From CAWIXB01 sp963839955 (GTDB lineage: Bacteria > Actinomycetota > Actinomycetes > JACCUZ01), in NCBI GenBank assembly GCA_963839955.1, contig CAWIXB010000001.1, positions 186,001 to 250,000 on the forward strand: a DNA stretch of 64,000 nucleotides. Reading direction: 5' to 3'. The position numbers and the translations under genes are program-made. The notes beneath the pieces are model-generated. The model saw only the letters and a program-made list of their open reading frames with translations. It made no database searches and was not told the DNA's origin. Numbering within the stretch: the stretch's first letter is position 1; each line of letters begins with the position of its first letter. Below, in pieces: positions 33,660-43,104 of the stretch.

Positions 33660-34565
33660 GTGGGGGTGAAGAGCCTGTTGTACTCCCAGCGGTTCGCGCC
33701 GTACCTCTTCATCGCACCGTTCGTGATCACCCTGCTTGCCTTCTGGATGGTGCCGCTGGCACGGACCTTCCAGATGAGCACGCAGGAGGTGTTGTTCGGG
33801 GAGGCGACATTCATCGGCGCCGACAACTACCAGCGGCTCTGGAACGACCGGATCTTCTGGAAAGCGCTGTTCAACAGCACGCGATACATGGTGCTCACCC
33901 TCGCGCTCCTGATCCCGATACCGCTGGTGCTGGCCGCCGTGCTCAACTCCAAGATCGGCAGTCCGCGCGTGAAGGCGGTGTTCAAGGGGTCGATGTTCGT
34001 GCCCGCGCTCACCTCGGTCGTGGTCGCCGGCATCATCTTCCGCCTGATGTTCTCCGAGACGGAGACCGGCTTGATCAACCAAGTCCTCGGGTTCTTCGGC
34101 GCAGGACCGGTCAGGTGGCTCCGCGGGGACACGGGTGGACTGATCGCACTCCTGATGCTTGCCATGTGGCGCTACATGGGTGTCAACATCCTGTACTTCC
34201 TCGCAGGTATGCAGTCGATTCCCACGGATCTCTACGAGGCTGCGTCGATCGACGGGGCAAGTCGGGTGCAACAGTTCTTCAAAATCACCATCCCGAGCCT
34301 CAAGCCGACCATCGTCTACGTGACGACCATCAGCATCTACGGCGGCCTGGCGATGTTCCTCGAGAGCTTCATGCTCTACGCCGGCAACAACTCACCGAAC
34401 AATCAGGGGCTGACCGTCGTCGGCTATCTCTACCGCAGGGGGATCGAGGAGAACGACCTGGGCTTCGCCTCTGCAGTGGGTGTCGTGCTCCTCCTTCTCA
34501 TCATGGCCATCAACCTCACCTATCTCGCTCTCACCGGAACCTTCAGCAAGGAAGACTCGCGATGA
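33660..34565 (+). CDS. Arabino/xylo-oligosaccharide ABC permease (AraP-like)
   Basis: A 301-residue six-helix permease of the MalF/AraP class; the EAA loop is EAASIDGASRVQQFFKITIP. It is the first gene of a seven-gene run. GTG start with GGGAGGG upstream. It overlaps the next permease by 4 bases (ATGA). No ATPase is encoded here, so it presumably shares the MsiK-type ATPase at 21885. Confidence 0.9.
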   Translation: MGVKSLLYSQRFAPYLFIAPFVITLLAFWMVPLARTFQMSTQEVLFGEATFIGADNYQRLWNDRIFWKALFNSTRYMVLTLALLIPIPLVLAAVLNSKIGSPRVKAVFKGSMFVPALTSVVVAGIIFRLMFSETETGLINQVLGFFGAGPVRWLRGDTGGLIALLMLAMWRYMGVNILYFLAGMQSIPTDLYEAASIDGASRVQQFFKITIPSLKPTIVYVTTISIYGGLAMFLESFMLYAGNNSPNNQGLTVVGYLYRRGIEENDLGFASAVGVVLLLLIMAINLTYLALTGTFSKEDSR

Positions 34566-35428
34566 GCGCCGAGCGATCGGTACGCGACAAGTACCCACTC
34601 CCGCCTGGGCTCCATGCTGCCGTCCAGACCGTCTTCCTGGTCGTGATCACCCTCATCGTGCTTGTTCCGCTCCTGGCCATCTTCGTCGGGACGTTCCAGG
34701 ACGGCAACGAGATCATCCGCAAGGGTCTCTCGCTGGACATCGACATCGACTCCCTGTCCCTGGACAACTACGTGATGCTCTTCACCGACTCCGGCCCGTA
34801 CTTCAGGTGGTTCGCGAACTCGATTGTCCTGACTGCGGTGCAGGTGGTGGGGACGCTCCTGGTGAGCTCGTTCGTGGCGTACGGGTTCGCGATGTACGAC
34901 TTCAAGGGCAAGAACGCCATGTTCATCTCCGTGCTCCTGCTCATGACCGTGCCGTTCGAGATCATGATGCTCCCGCTGTTCGTGATGGTGAACGACGTCG
35001 GCCTTGCCGACTCCTACTCCGTCATCGTGTTCCCGTTCCTCGCCGCCTCGGTCACCATTTTCTACTTCCGGCAGTACTTCCTGGGCATCCCCAAGGACCT
35101 GCTCGAGGCCGGTCGGGTGGACGGCGTCTCCGAATTCGGCATCTTCTTCCGAGTGGTTCTCCCCATCTCGAAGCCGGCTTTCGCAGCGATGGCGATCCTC
35201 AACGGGATGGTGATCTGGAACAACTTCTTGTGGCCGTTGCTGGTGCTGCGGTCCAGGGAGAAGTTCACGCTGCCGATCGGGCTCAACACGCTGCTCACCC
35301 CGCATGCGAACAACTACGAACTGCTCATCATCGGATCCTTCTTCTCGCTCCTCCCCATCTTGGCGCTCTTCCTCCTGTTCCAGCGATTCTTTGTCGCCGG
35401 GATGACGGCCGGGGCGCTCAAGGGTTGA
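34562..35428 (+). CDS. Arabino/xylo-oligosaccharide ABC permease (AraQ-like)
   Basis: A 288-residue MalG/AraQ-class permease with six helices. The EAA loop reads EAGRVDGVSEFGIFFRVVLP (EAG in place of EAA), and the C-terminus RFFVAGMTAGALKG is standard. The start is set by the 4-base overlap with the previous gene. It works with the permease before it and the binding protein after it. Confidence 0.9.
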   Translation: MSAERSVRDKYPLPPGLHAAVQTVFLVVITLIVLVPLLAIFVGTFQDGNEIIRKGLSLDIDIDSLSLDNYVMLFTDSGPYFRWFANSIVLTAVQVVGTLLVSSFVAYGFAMYDFKGKNAMFISVLLLMTVPFEIMMLPLFVMVNDVGLADSYSVIVFPFLAASVTIFYFRQYFLGIPKDLLEAGRVDGVSEFGIFFRVVLPISKPAFAAMAILNGMVIWNNFLWPLLVLRSREKFTLPIGLNTLLTPHANNYELLIIGSFFSLLPILALFLLFQRFFVAGMTAGALKG

Positions 35429-35456
35429 CCGACACCACAGAGAGATGAGGCACAGA

Positions 35457-36788
35457 ATGGCTAGATCGCGGAGAGTCAACTCGCTCGTGGCCGCGGGCGT
35501 CGCTGCCGCAATGCTCATTCTTGGAGCGTGCAACGGCGGCGGCGACGAGGGCGGACCGGACGCGAGCGGCCGGACCAGCCTCGACATGTGGGTGTTCGCC
35601 GAGCTGCACGCCACCTACTACGAGCAGATGGCCGAGCAGTGGAACAAGAAGAACCCGGACAAGCGCATCAACCTCGAGGTCACGGTCTACCCGTACGAGG
35701 ACATGCACAACAAGCTGCAGCTCGCCGTGAACTCCGGGGAGGGGCTGCCGGATGTGGTCGACATCGAGGTCAACCAGTTCTCGAACTTCGTGAAGGGCGA
35801 CAAGTCGCCCCTGTCCGACCTGAACAAGGCAGCAGAGAAATACCAGGACGACGTCGTGCAGGCGCGGCTCGACCTGTACACCCGCGAGGACGTGATTCGC
35901 GGGTTCCCGACACACGTGGGTGCCTTCGTCGCCTTCTACAACGCCCCGCTGTTGAAGAAGGCAGGGATCGACTACAAGACCATCAAGACGTGGCAGGACT
36001 TCCAGGACGCCGGCGCCGCCTACAACAAGAAGACAGGGAGCGCTTTCGGGGTCGCCAGCACGGGCGTCAACATGGTGGAGAACCTCATCATCGCGCAGGC
36101 CGGGGGGCAACTGTTCGCCGAGGACGGCACCGTCGCGGCGAACAGCCCCGAGGTCGTGGAGGCCCTCCAGCTCGAGCAGGGGATGCAGGAGGCGGGCGCG
36201 ATCTCTACGATTCCCGGTGGGAGCCCGGACGCCGAAGAGGCCTTCGGCGCCATCAACGACGGCAAATACGCGGCCATCGTCTATCCCGCCTGGTACACGT
36301 CGCGGTTCGTCGACTACATGCCTGACCTCGCCGGCGATATCGCGATCGCACCGGCGCCGGTCGTCGAGGGCGCTGAGGTCGCGACGATCGGTGGCGGTGG
36401 CACCGGGACGGCCGTGCCCAAGGCTTCCCCAAACAAGGAGATCGCCATGGAGTGGCTGGCGTTCGCGAAGCTGTCACCGGAGGCGAACGTCGCCGTCTGG
36501 GAGGTGCTCGGCTTCGACCCGGTGAACATGTCGGTGTGGGATGACAAGGAGGTCACGCACAACAAGGAGAACAAGTTCAACAAGTACTTCCAGACGAACC
36601 TCTTCGACGTGCTCAACCAGGTGAAGGGGGACATCGGCCACTTCGAGTCCTTCACCAACCCGAACCTTCCCGCGGTCGACGACATGTTCACGACCACCAC
36701 CTACAACAAGATCTTCGAGAACAAGGTTCCGGCCAAGGACGCGTTGGACCAGGCGCAGCGCGATCTGGAGAACCAGATCGGCCAGTAG
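35457..36788 (+). CDS. ABC sugar-binding lipoprotein for arabino/xylo-oligosaccharides
   Basis: A family 1 solute-binding protein of 443 residues. The lipobox is LGAC (Cys25), followed by a Gly/Asp linker. The second ATG (35457) is chosen because GAGG stands 7 bases before it and it gives a standard signal peptide; the first ATG is at 35445. The following GH51 and GH120 genes imply arabinoxylan fragments as ligand (inference). It differs from the usual order by following the permeases. Confidence 0.9.
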   Translation: MARSRRVNSLVAAGVAAAMLILGACNGGGDEGGPDASGRTSLDMWVFAELHATYYEQMAEQWNKKNPDKRINLEVTVYPYEDMHNKLQLAVNSGEGLPDVVDIEVNQFSNFVKGDKSPLSDLNKAAEKYQDDVVQARLDLYTREDVIRGFPTHVGAFVAFYNAPLLKKAGIDYKTIKTWQDFQDAGAAYNKKTGSAFGVASTGVNMVENLIIAQAGGQLFAEDGTVAANSPEVVEALQLEQGMQEAGAISTIPGGSPDAEEAFGAINDGKYAAIVYPAWYTSRFVDYMPDLAGDIAIAPAPVVEGAEVATIGGGGTGTAVPKASPNKEIAMEWLAFAKLSPEANVAVWEVLGFDPVNMSVWDDKEVTHNKENKFNKYFQTNLFDVLNQVKGDIGHFESFTNPNLPAVDDMFTTTTYNKIFENKVPAKDALDQAQRDLENQIGQ

Positions 36789-36893
36789 GTCGCGTCCCGG
36801 GACGCGCAAGGGAGCCCGATGTCGGGCAGGGGTCGGGCCCGTTCTCGCCAGGTCCACCTTGTGACGACCAGACAACCAGAGCACAGGAGAGCA

Positions 36894-38399
36894 ATGCAGA
36901 ACGGCAGGCTGTCGATCGATCCGGCGTTCATCGTCGCGCCCGTCAACCACCGGCTCTTCGGCTCGTTCGTAGAGCACATGGGTCGCTGCGTCTACGGCGG
37001 CATCTACGAGCCGGGTCACCCCACGTCTGACGACAACGGGTTCCGAGGCGACGTCCTGGAGCTCGTGCGGGAGCTAGGTGTGACTGCTGTCCGTTACCCG
37101 GGGGGCAACTTCGTGTCCGGCTACAAGTGGGAAGACGGCGTCGGCCCTGCCGACCGACGTCCTACCCGGCTCGAACCCGCCTGGAAGACCATCGAGACCA
37201 ACGCGTTCGGCCCCAACGAGTTCATGCAGTGGGTGAGGAAAGCCGACGTCGAGCCCATCATGGCCGTCAACCTCGGCACCCGTGGGATGGCCGAGGCACT
37301 CGAGCTGCTGGAGTACGCCAACCATCCGCACGGGACGGAGCTGTCCGACCGGCGCATCGAGCACGGCGCCAAGGAGCCGCACAGCATCCGCATGTGGTGC
37401 CTGGGCAACGAGATGGACGGGCCCTGGCAGCTCGGCCACAAGTCGGCCCACGAGTACGGACGGCTCGCCGCGGAGACGGCGCGTGGCATGCGCCAGCTCG
37501 ACGGCGACCTGGAACTCGTCGCCTGCGGCAGCTCGGGCCGCTCCATGCCGACGTTCGGTGCGTGGGAGGCAACCGTCCTGGAGCACACCTACGAAATCGT
37601 CGACTTCGTCTCGGCTCATGCCTACTACCAGTTGGACGGTGACGACGTCGCGAGCTTCCTCGCATCGTCGGTCGACATGGACCGGTATATCCGCGAGGTC
37701 ATCGCCACCGCAGACCACGTCGGCGCCAAGCTCGCCTCCCCGAAGAAGATCAACATCGCCTTCGACGAGTGGAACGTCTGGTACCTGCGCGAGATGCAGC
37801 TGAGCGGGATGCCGGAGGACTGGACCGTCGCCCCACGGATCAGCGAGGACGCCTACACGTTGCTCGACGCCGTCGTGGTCGGGTCCCTGCTCATCACGCT
37901 GCTCAAGCACAGCGACCGGGTGACCGCCGCCTGCCAGGCCCAGCTGGTCAACACCATCAGTTCGATCCGGTCCGAGCCGGGTGGGCCGGCGTGGCGGCAG
38001 TCGATCTTCCACCCGTTCGCACTGACCGCCCGGCATGCCCTGGGGCAGGTGCTCCAGCCGCAGGTCGCGGTCCCGACCATGGCGACCAAGCACGGCGAGG
38101 TCCCCGTCCTCGACTCGGTTGCCACGTACGACGCCGAGGAAGAGCGGGTGGCGGTGTTCGTCGTCAACCGGCACCCGTCGGAGCCAGTGTCCCTCTCCAC
38201 CGAACTCCGCGCCTTCGGCAGTGCGAAGCTGACCGAGGCGACCATGCTGTGGGACGAGGACCTCTTCGCGGTGAACACCATGGAGGACCCCGACCGGGTG
38301 TCGCCGCAGCCGCACAGCTCCGCGCAGGTCGCCGGGACCGCCCTGGAGGCCGAGCTGCCGCCGGCCTCGTGGAGCATGTTCGTCCTGCAGGTGTCCTGA
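36894..38399 (+). CDS. GH51 alpha-L-arabinofuranosidase
   Basis: A 501-residue family 51 enzyme that removes arabinofuranosyl side groups from arabinoxylan fragments. Acid/base Glu173 is in LGNEMDGPW and nucleophile Glu292 in FDEWNVWY; the N-terminal RLFGSFVEHMGRCVYGGIYE is typical. No signal peptide, so it acts inside the cell on imported oligosaccharides. Its stop overlaps the start of the next gene (TGATG), showing coupled translation with the GH120 enzyme. Confidence 0.95.
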   Translation: MQNGRLSIDPAFIVAPVNHRLFGSFVEHMGRCVYGGIYEPGHPTSDDNGFRGDVLELVRELGVTAVRYPGGNFVSGYKWEDGVGPADRRPTRLEPAWKTIETNAFGPNEFMQWVRKADVEPIMAVNLGTRGMAEALELLEYANHPHGTELSDRRIEHGAKEPHSIRMWCLGNEMDGPWQLGHKSAHEYGRLAAETARGMRQLDGDLELVACGSSGRSMPTFGAWEATVLEHTYEIVDFVSAHAYYQLDGDDVASFLASSVDMDRYIREVIATADHVGAKLASPKKINIAFDEWNVWYLREMQLSGMPEDWTVAPRISEDAYTLLDAVVVGSLLITLLKHSDRVTAACQAQLVNTISSIRSEPGGPAWRQSIFHPFALTARHALGQVLQPQVAVPTMATKHGEVPVLDSVATYDAEEERVAVFVVNRHPSEPVSLSTELRAFGSAKLTEATMLWDEDLFAVNTMEDPDRVSPQPHSSAQVAGTALEAELPPASWSMFVLQVS

Positions 38400-40372
38400 T
38401 GACCGTGTACCACGTCGCGACCACCGGATCCGACAGTGCCGACCGTGCCGAGGGCTCGGCGAGTGCGCCCCTGCGCACCATCAACGCGGCCGCTTCGCTC
38501 GCGCAGCCTGGTGACACCGTTCGCGTTCACGAGGGTGAGTACCGCGAGTGGGTGACGCCCGCCCGTGGCGGCCTCAGCGACCTGCGCCGCATCACCTACG
38601 AGGCGGCCGAGGGGGAGCGGGTCGTCATCAAGGGGTCGGAGCGCATCACGGACTGGGCCCCCGAGGACGGCACTGTCTGGCGGGCAGTCGTTCCCAACGT
38701 GCTGTTCGGCAGCTTCAACCCGTTCGCCGAGGAGGTCGTCGGGGACTGGCTCGTGCACCCTCCATCGGGAGTGCGCAAGCATCTGGGCGAGGTCTACCTC
38801 AACGGGCGGAGCTTCTACGAGGTGCACGACGTCGCGGCAGTGGCCGCAGCGCCGGTTAGGAGCGAAGCGATCGACGGCTGGACGGAGCTCGCCCTGCCCA
38901 TTCTCGACGTCGACCAGACGCGGTACGTCTGGTACGCCGAGGTGGGAGAAGAGTCGACGACTATCTGGGCCAACTTCCAAGGCGCCGACCCCACCGTCGA
39001 GCTTGTCGAGATCAACGTGCGCCGCTCGGTCTTCTATCCCATGGAGCACCATCTCGACTACATCACGGTGCGCGGGTTCGAGATGGCCCACGCCGCCACG
39101 CCGTGGACGCCCCCGACCGCGGACCAGCCTGGCCTGATCGGGCCCAACTGGGCCAAGGGCTGGATCATCGAGGACAACCTCATCCACGACTCCAAGTGTT
39201 CGGCGATCTCGCTGGGCAAGGAGGCTTCCACGGGGCACAACTACGCGACCCTTCGCGGCGACAAGCCCGGCTACCAGTACCAACTGGAGTCTGTGTTCTC
39301 TGCCCGGCAGATCGGCTGGGACCGGGAGCACATCGGCTCGCACGTCGTGCGTCGCAATACGATCTTCGACTGCGGGCAGAACGGCATCGTCGGGCATCTC
39401 GGCGCTGTGTTCTCGACCATCGAGGACAACCACATCCACCACATCGCGACCAAGCGCGAGTTCTTCGGGCACGAGATCGCCGGCATCAAGCTCCATGCGG
39501 CCATCGACGTGCAGATCCTCCACAACAGGATCCACGACTGCACGCTCGGCACTTGGCTCGACTGGCAGACCCAGGGCACCCGCGTCGCGCGCAACCTGTT
39601 GTACGCCAACACGCGGGACCTTTTCGTCGAGGTCAGCCACGGCCCCTACTTGGTCGACCACAACGTGCTCGCCTCCCGCGTCGCGTTGGAGGTCTTCAGC
39701 CAAGGAGGGGCTTTCGTCAACAACCTTGTCGCGGGTGCGTTGCGCCTGGAGCCGGTGATCGACCGTGCGACCCCCTATCACCGCCCGCACAGCACGCAGG
39801 TCAATGGCTACGCGGTGATCCACGGAGGAGACGACCGCTACATCGGCAACCTGTTCCTCGGGGGTGACGCCGACCTCGCATTCCGACCCGGCAGCGACGG
39901 ACACAGACTGGTGACCTACGGCACCCAGGGCTACAACGGCTACCCCGCCACGTTCGCCGCCTACCTCGCCGAGGTGAACCGGAGCTCCGGGGACCACAAG
40001 CGCTTCCACGGCGTCAAGCAGCCCGCCTACATCCACCACAACGCTTACGCAAACGGTGCGACGCCATACGAAGGGGAGACCGACGCCGTCGTCGTACAGG
40101 AGCCTGTCTCGTTCTTGATAGTCGACGAGGGTGCACAGGTGCACATGGAGATCGGGCTGCCCGAGCCACTCATCGCTCCGCTGATCAGCCCGGTCACCAG
40201 TGGCGACCTGCCGCGAGCACGCTTCGCCGACGCGGACTTCGAGGAGCCGGACGGAACGCCCGTCGCCCTGCACGCCGATCTGCTCGGCAACCGCAAGGAG
40301 AACGGCGCTACGTACCCGGCCGGCCCGCTCGCCAGGGTGTCCGGCGGCAGGGCTCGCATCCGCGTCTGGTGA
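38399..40372 (+). CDS. GH120 beta-xylosidase
   Basis: The 657-residue protein has the right-handed beta-helix of GH120 and closely resembles Thermoanaerobacterium XylC from its first residues (YHVATTGSD) to the C-terminus. Catalytic residues are present with the family spacing of 23: nucleophile Asp388 in TWLDWQTQGT and acid/base Glu411 in DLFVEVSHGPYLVDHN. Strings such as GFEMAHAATPWTPPTADQPG are characteristic. It would split xylobiose and xylo-oligosaccharides inside the cell. Generic tools may call it only DUF1565 or parallel beta-helix. The long frame upstream of the ATG is a shadow of GH51. Confidence 0.9.
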   Translation: MTVYHVATTGSDSADRAEGSASAPLRTINAAASLAQPGDTVRVHEGEYREWVTPARGGLSDLRRITYEAAEGERVVIKGSERITDWAPEDGTVWRAVVPNVLFGSFNPFAEEVVGDWLVHPPSGVRKHLGEVYLNGRSFYEVHDVAAVAAAPVRSEAIDGWTELALPILDVDQTRYVWYAEVGEESTTIWANFQGADPTVELVEINVRRSVFYPMEHHLDYITVRGFEMAHAATPWTPPTADQPGLIGPNWAKGWIIEDNLIHDSKCSAISLGKEASTGHNYATLRGDKPGYQYQLESVFSARQIGWDREHIGSHVVRRNTIFDCGQNGIVGHLGAVFSTIEDNHIHHIATKREFFGHEIAGIKLHAAIDVQILHNRIHDCTLGTWLDWQTQGTRVARNLLYANTRDLFVEVSHGPYLVDHNVLASRVALEVFSQGGAFVNNLVAGALRLEPVIDRATPYHRPHSTQVNGYAVIHGGDDRYIGNLFLGGDADLAFRPGSDGHRLVTYGTQGYNGYPATFAAYLAEVNRSSGDHKRFHGVKQPAYIHHNAYANGATPYEGETDAVVVQEPVSFLIVDEGAQVHMEIGLPEPLIAPLISPVTSGDLPRARFADADFEEPDGTPVALHADLLGNRKENGATYPAGPLARVSGGRARIRVW

Positions 40373-40382
40373 GGTGGCTGGC

Positions 40383-42164
40383 ATGACGAAGAGACTGCGC
40401 AGCCAGGACTGGTTCGACAACCCGGACAACCTCGCGATGACAGCGCTTCACATCGAGCGGTACATGACCTGGGGCCTCACCCGGGAGGAGCTGCAGTCGG
40501 GCAGGGCGGTCATCGGCATCGCGCAGACCGGCTCGGACCTGTCGCCCTGCAACCGGCATCACCTCGAGTTGGCGCACCGGGTGCGTGAGGGGATCCGGGA
40601 GATGGGCGGGATCGTGTTCGAGTTCCCCGTGCATCCCATCCAGGAAACGGGGAGGCGCCCAACCGCGGCTCTGGACCGCAACCTGGCTTACCTCGGTCTA
40701 GTGGAGATCCTCCACGGGTACCCGCTCGACGGGGTGGTCCTGACGACCGGCTGTGACAAGACCACCCCGGCGTGCATCATGGCGGCGGCGACGGTGAACC
40801 TCCCGGCCATCGTCCTCTCGGGGGGACCGATGCTCAACGGTTGGTTCAAGGGCCAGCGCACGGGCTCGGGGACGATCGTCTGGAAGGCGCGGGAGATGCT
40901 CGCGGCCGGGGAGATCGACGAGGCTCAGTTCGTCGAGCTCGTGGCCTCGTCCGCGCCGTCGCCGGGCCACTGCAACACCATGGGGACGGCCTCGACGATG
41001 AACAGCCTGGCCGAGGCGCTCGGCATGAGCCTTCCGGGCTCGGCGGCGATCCCGGCGCCCCACCGCGACCGCGGCATGGTTGCCTACCTGACCGGCAAGC
41101 GCATCGTCGAGATGGTGAAGGCGGACGTCAAGCCGTCCGACATCCTGACCCGGGAGGCGTTCGAGAACGCGATCGTGGTCAACTCGGCAATTGGCGGTTC
41201 GACCAACGCCCCTATCCACATCAACGCGATCGCGCGTCATATCGGCGTGCCGCTCGGCGTCGAGGACTGGCAGAACGTGGGCCACCGTGTGCCGCTCCTC
41301 GTCGACCTGCAGCCTGCCGGGAGGTTCCTGGGCGAGGAGTACCACCGGGCAGGGGGGGTGCCGGCCGTCGTCAACGAACTGATGCGTCATGGGCTGATCC
41401 ACGTGGACGCGCTCACCGTGAACGGGAAGTCCATCGGCGAGAACTGCCGCGACACCGTGACCGAGGACGCCGAGGTGATCCGCACCTTCGACGACCCGCT
41501 GGTGCAGGACGCGGGTTTCGTCGTGCTGTCGGGGAACCTCTTCGACAGCGCGATTATGAAGACGAGCGTGATCTCGGACGACTTCCGGGAGCGTTACCTG
41601 TCGGACCCGGAGCACCCGAACGTGTTCGAGGGCCGTGCGATCGTCTTTGAGGGGCCGGAGGACTACCACGACCGCATCGAGGACCCATCGCTCGAGATCG
41701 ATGAGGGCTGCATTCTGGTCACCCGGGGCAACGGCCCGCTTGGCTACCCGGGCTCTGCCGAGGTCGTGAACATGCAGCCGCCCGCTGCGCTCATCAAGCG
41801 CGGCGTGCACTCCCTGCCTTGTATGGGCGATGGCCGCCAGTCCGGGACCTCCGGCTCGCCCTCGATCCTGAACGCCTCCCCGGAGGCCGCTGCCGGAGGC
41901 GGGCTCGCCCTGCTGCGGACCGGCGACCGGGTGCGGATCGACCTCAACGCAGGTACGGCGGACATGCTGCTGTCCGACGAACAGCTCGCCGAGCGGCGCG
42001 CGGCTCTGCAGGAGAGCCCGTTCCCGGTGCCGGAGTCGCAGACGCCTTGGCAGGAGATGCAGCGTTCCGTGGTGGGTCAGATGTCCGACGGCATGGTTCT
42101 CGAGCCGGCGGTGGCCTACCAGCGCGTGGCGCAGACCAGGGGCACGCCCCGACACAGCCACTGA
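40383..42164 (+). CDS. IlvD/Edd-family sugar-acid dehydratase (D-xylonate / L-arabonate dehydratase)
   Basis: A 593-residue iron-sulfur dehydratase close to Caulobacter xylonate dehydratase (start SQDWFDNPDNLAMTALH). The [2Fe-2S] cysteines are likely Cys56 (SPCN), Cys124 (GCDKTTPA) and Cys197 (GHCNTMG); the phosphate-poor active site differs from IlvD, supporting a sugar acid. It makes the 2-keto-3-deoxy-pentonate in the Weimberg-type route. Whether xylonate or arabonate is preferred cannot be told; both sugars come from the two upstream hydrolases. ATG at 40383 lies 10 bp after the GH120 stop. Confidence 0.92.
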   Translation: MTKRLRSQDWFDNPDNLAMTALHIERYMTWGLTREELQSGRAVIGIAQTGSDLSPCNRHHLELAHRVREGIREMGGIVFEFPVHPIQETGRRPTAALDRNLAYLGLVEILHGYPLDGVVLTTGCDKTTPACIMAAATVNLPAIVLSGGPMLNGWFKGQRTGSGTIVWKAREMLAAGEIDEAQFVELVASSAPSPGHCNTMGTASTMNSLAEALGMSLPGSAAIPAPHRDRGMVAYLTGKRIVEMVKADVKPSDILTREAFENAIVVNSAIGGSTNAPIHINAIARHIGVPLGVEDWQNVGHRVPLLVDLQPAGRFLGEEYHRAGGVPAVVNELMRHGLIHVDALTVNGKSIGENCRDTVTEDAEVIRTFDDPLVQDAGFVVLSGNLFDSAIMKTSVISDDFRERYLSDPEHPNVFEGRAIVFEGPEDYHDRIEDPSLEIDEGCILVTRGNGPLGYPGSAEVVNMQPPAALIKRGVHSLPCMGDGRQSGTSGSPSILNASPEAAAGGGLALLRTGDRVRIDLNAGTADMLLSDEQLAERRAALQESPFPVPESQTPWQEMQRSVVGQMSDGMVLEPAVAYQRVAQTRGTPRHSH

Positions 42165-42201
42165 GGGAACTCAGACGCCCGAGCGAGAGGCAGAGCAGCC
42201 G

Positions 42202-43104
42202 ATGCACCTTGTCCGTTACGACGGCGGGGACGGCCCCCGGGTCGGGGTCCGCCAGGAGGACTGGATCACGCCGGTCACCGGTGTCCGATCCATGGCCGAG
42301 CTTCTCGCGATGCAGACGGACGAGCTCCGGTCGACCGTCGAGTCCGCCGCCGGGCAGCCGGTGCCCGTCGCGTCTGTGCGGCAGCTCGTCCCGCTGGACG
42401 GGCGGGCCGAGCTGTGGTGCGCCGGCGTCACCTATGCCCGCTCCCGAGGCGCCCGGATGGAGGAGAGCAGCGAGCAGTCGGTCTACGACAAGGTGTACTC
42501 GGCGGAGCGGCCCGAGCTGTTCCCGAAGGCGACGGCCTGGCGGCTGGTGACGGACGGTGAGCCGGTTGGGATCCGGACCGACTCCGGCCACGACGTACCC
42601 GAGCCAGAGCTCGCTGTGGTGGTGAACGCGCACGGCAACATCGTCGGCTACACGGTGTGCAACGACATGAGCTCACGGTCCATCGAGGGCGAGAACCCGC
42701 TCTACATCCCCCAGGCCAAGGTGTTCGCCGGCGCAGCGGCGCTCGCGACGGGCATCAGGCCGGTCTGGGAAGTGCCGGACGCCACCGAACTAGCCATCTC
42801 TGTGGTGGTCCGCCGCGGTGAGACCGAGGTATTCGCAGGAGAGACGTCGACCGCCCAGCTCGCCCGTCCGCTGGAGCAGCTGGTGGACTACCTCTGCAGG
42901 GCCAATTTCTTTCCCGACGGCGTCGTGCTGGCCACCGGCACGGGGGTTGTCCCCGAGCTGGACTTCCGTCTGCAACCCGGCGACGTCGTGGAGATCGACA
43001 TCGGTGAGGTCGGCCGGCTCGTAAACCCGGTGGCGATGGGCAAGGAGTCTTTCGAGTGGCTCAACGACCGCACGGCCCGACTCATGCCAGAGGAGACCCG
43101 ATGA
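42202..43104 (+). CDS. 2-keto-3-deoxy-pentonate dehydratase (XylX-type FAH superfamily)
   Basis: A 300-residue fumarylacetoacetate-hydrolase-fold protein. The metal site includes the acidic pair in DVPEPELAVVV and a later Asp in CNDMSSRSIEGENPLYIPQAK, a run typical of XylX and not of catechol meta-cleavage enzymes. It would convert 2-keto-3-deoxy-xylonate or -arabonate to 2-oxoglutarate semialdehyde. Its stop overlaps the ATG of the aldehyde dehydrogenase, the next step. Confidence 0.9.
   Translation: MHLVRYDGGDGPRVGVRQEDWITPVTGVRSMAELLAMQTDELRSTVESAAGQPVPVASVRQLVPLDGRAELWCAGVTYARSRGARMEESSEQSVYDKVYSAERPELFPKATAWRLVTDGEPVGIRTDSGHDVPEPELAVVVNAHGNIVGYTVCNDMSSRSIEGENPLYIPQAKVFAGAAALATGIRPVWEVPDATELAISVVVRRGETEVFAGETSTAQLARPLEQLVDYLCRANFFPDGVVLATGTGVVPELDFRLQPGDVVEIDIGEVGRLVNPVAMGKESFEWLNDRTARLMPEETR

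Noticed and set aside
37853..40429. 858-codon minus-strand frame opposite GH51 and GH120
   Set aside because: Spans two genes with intact catalytic residues on the other strand; no domain recognised.
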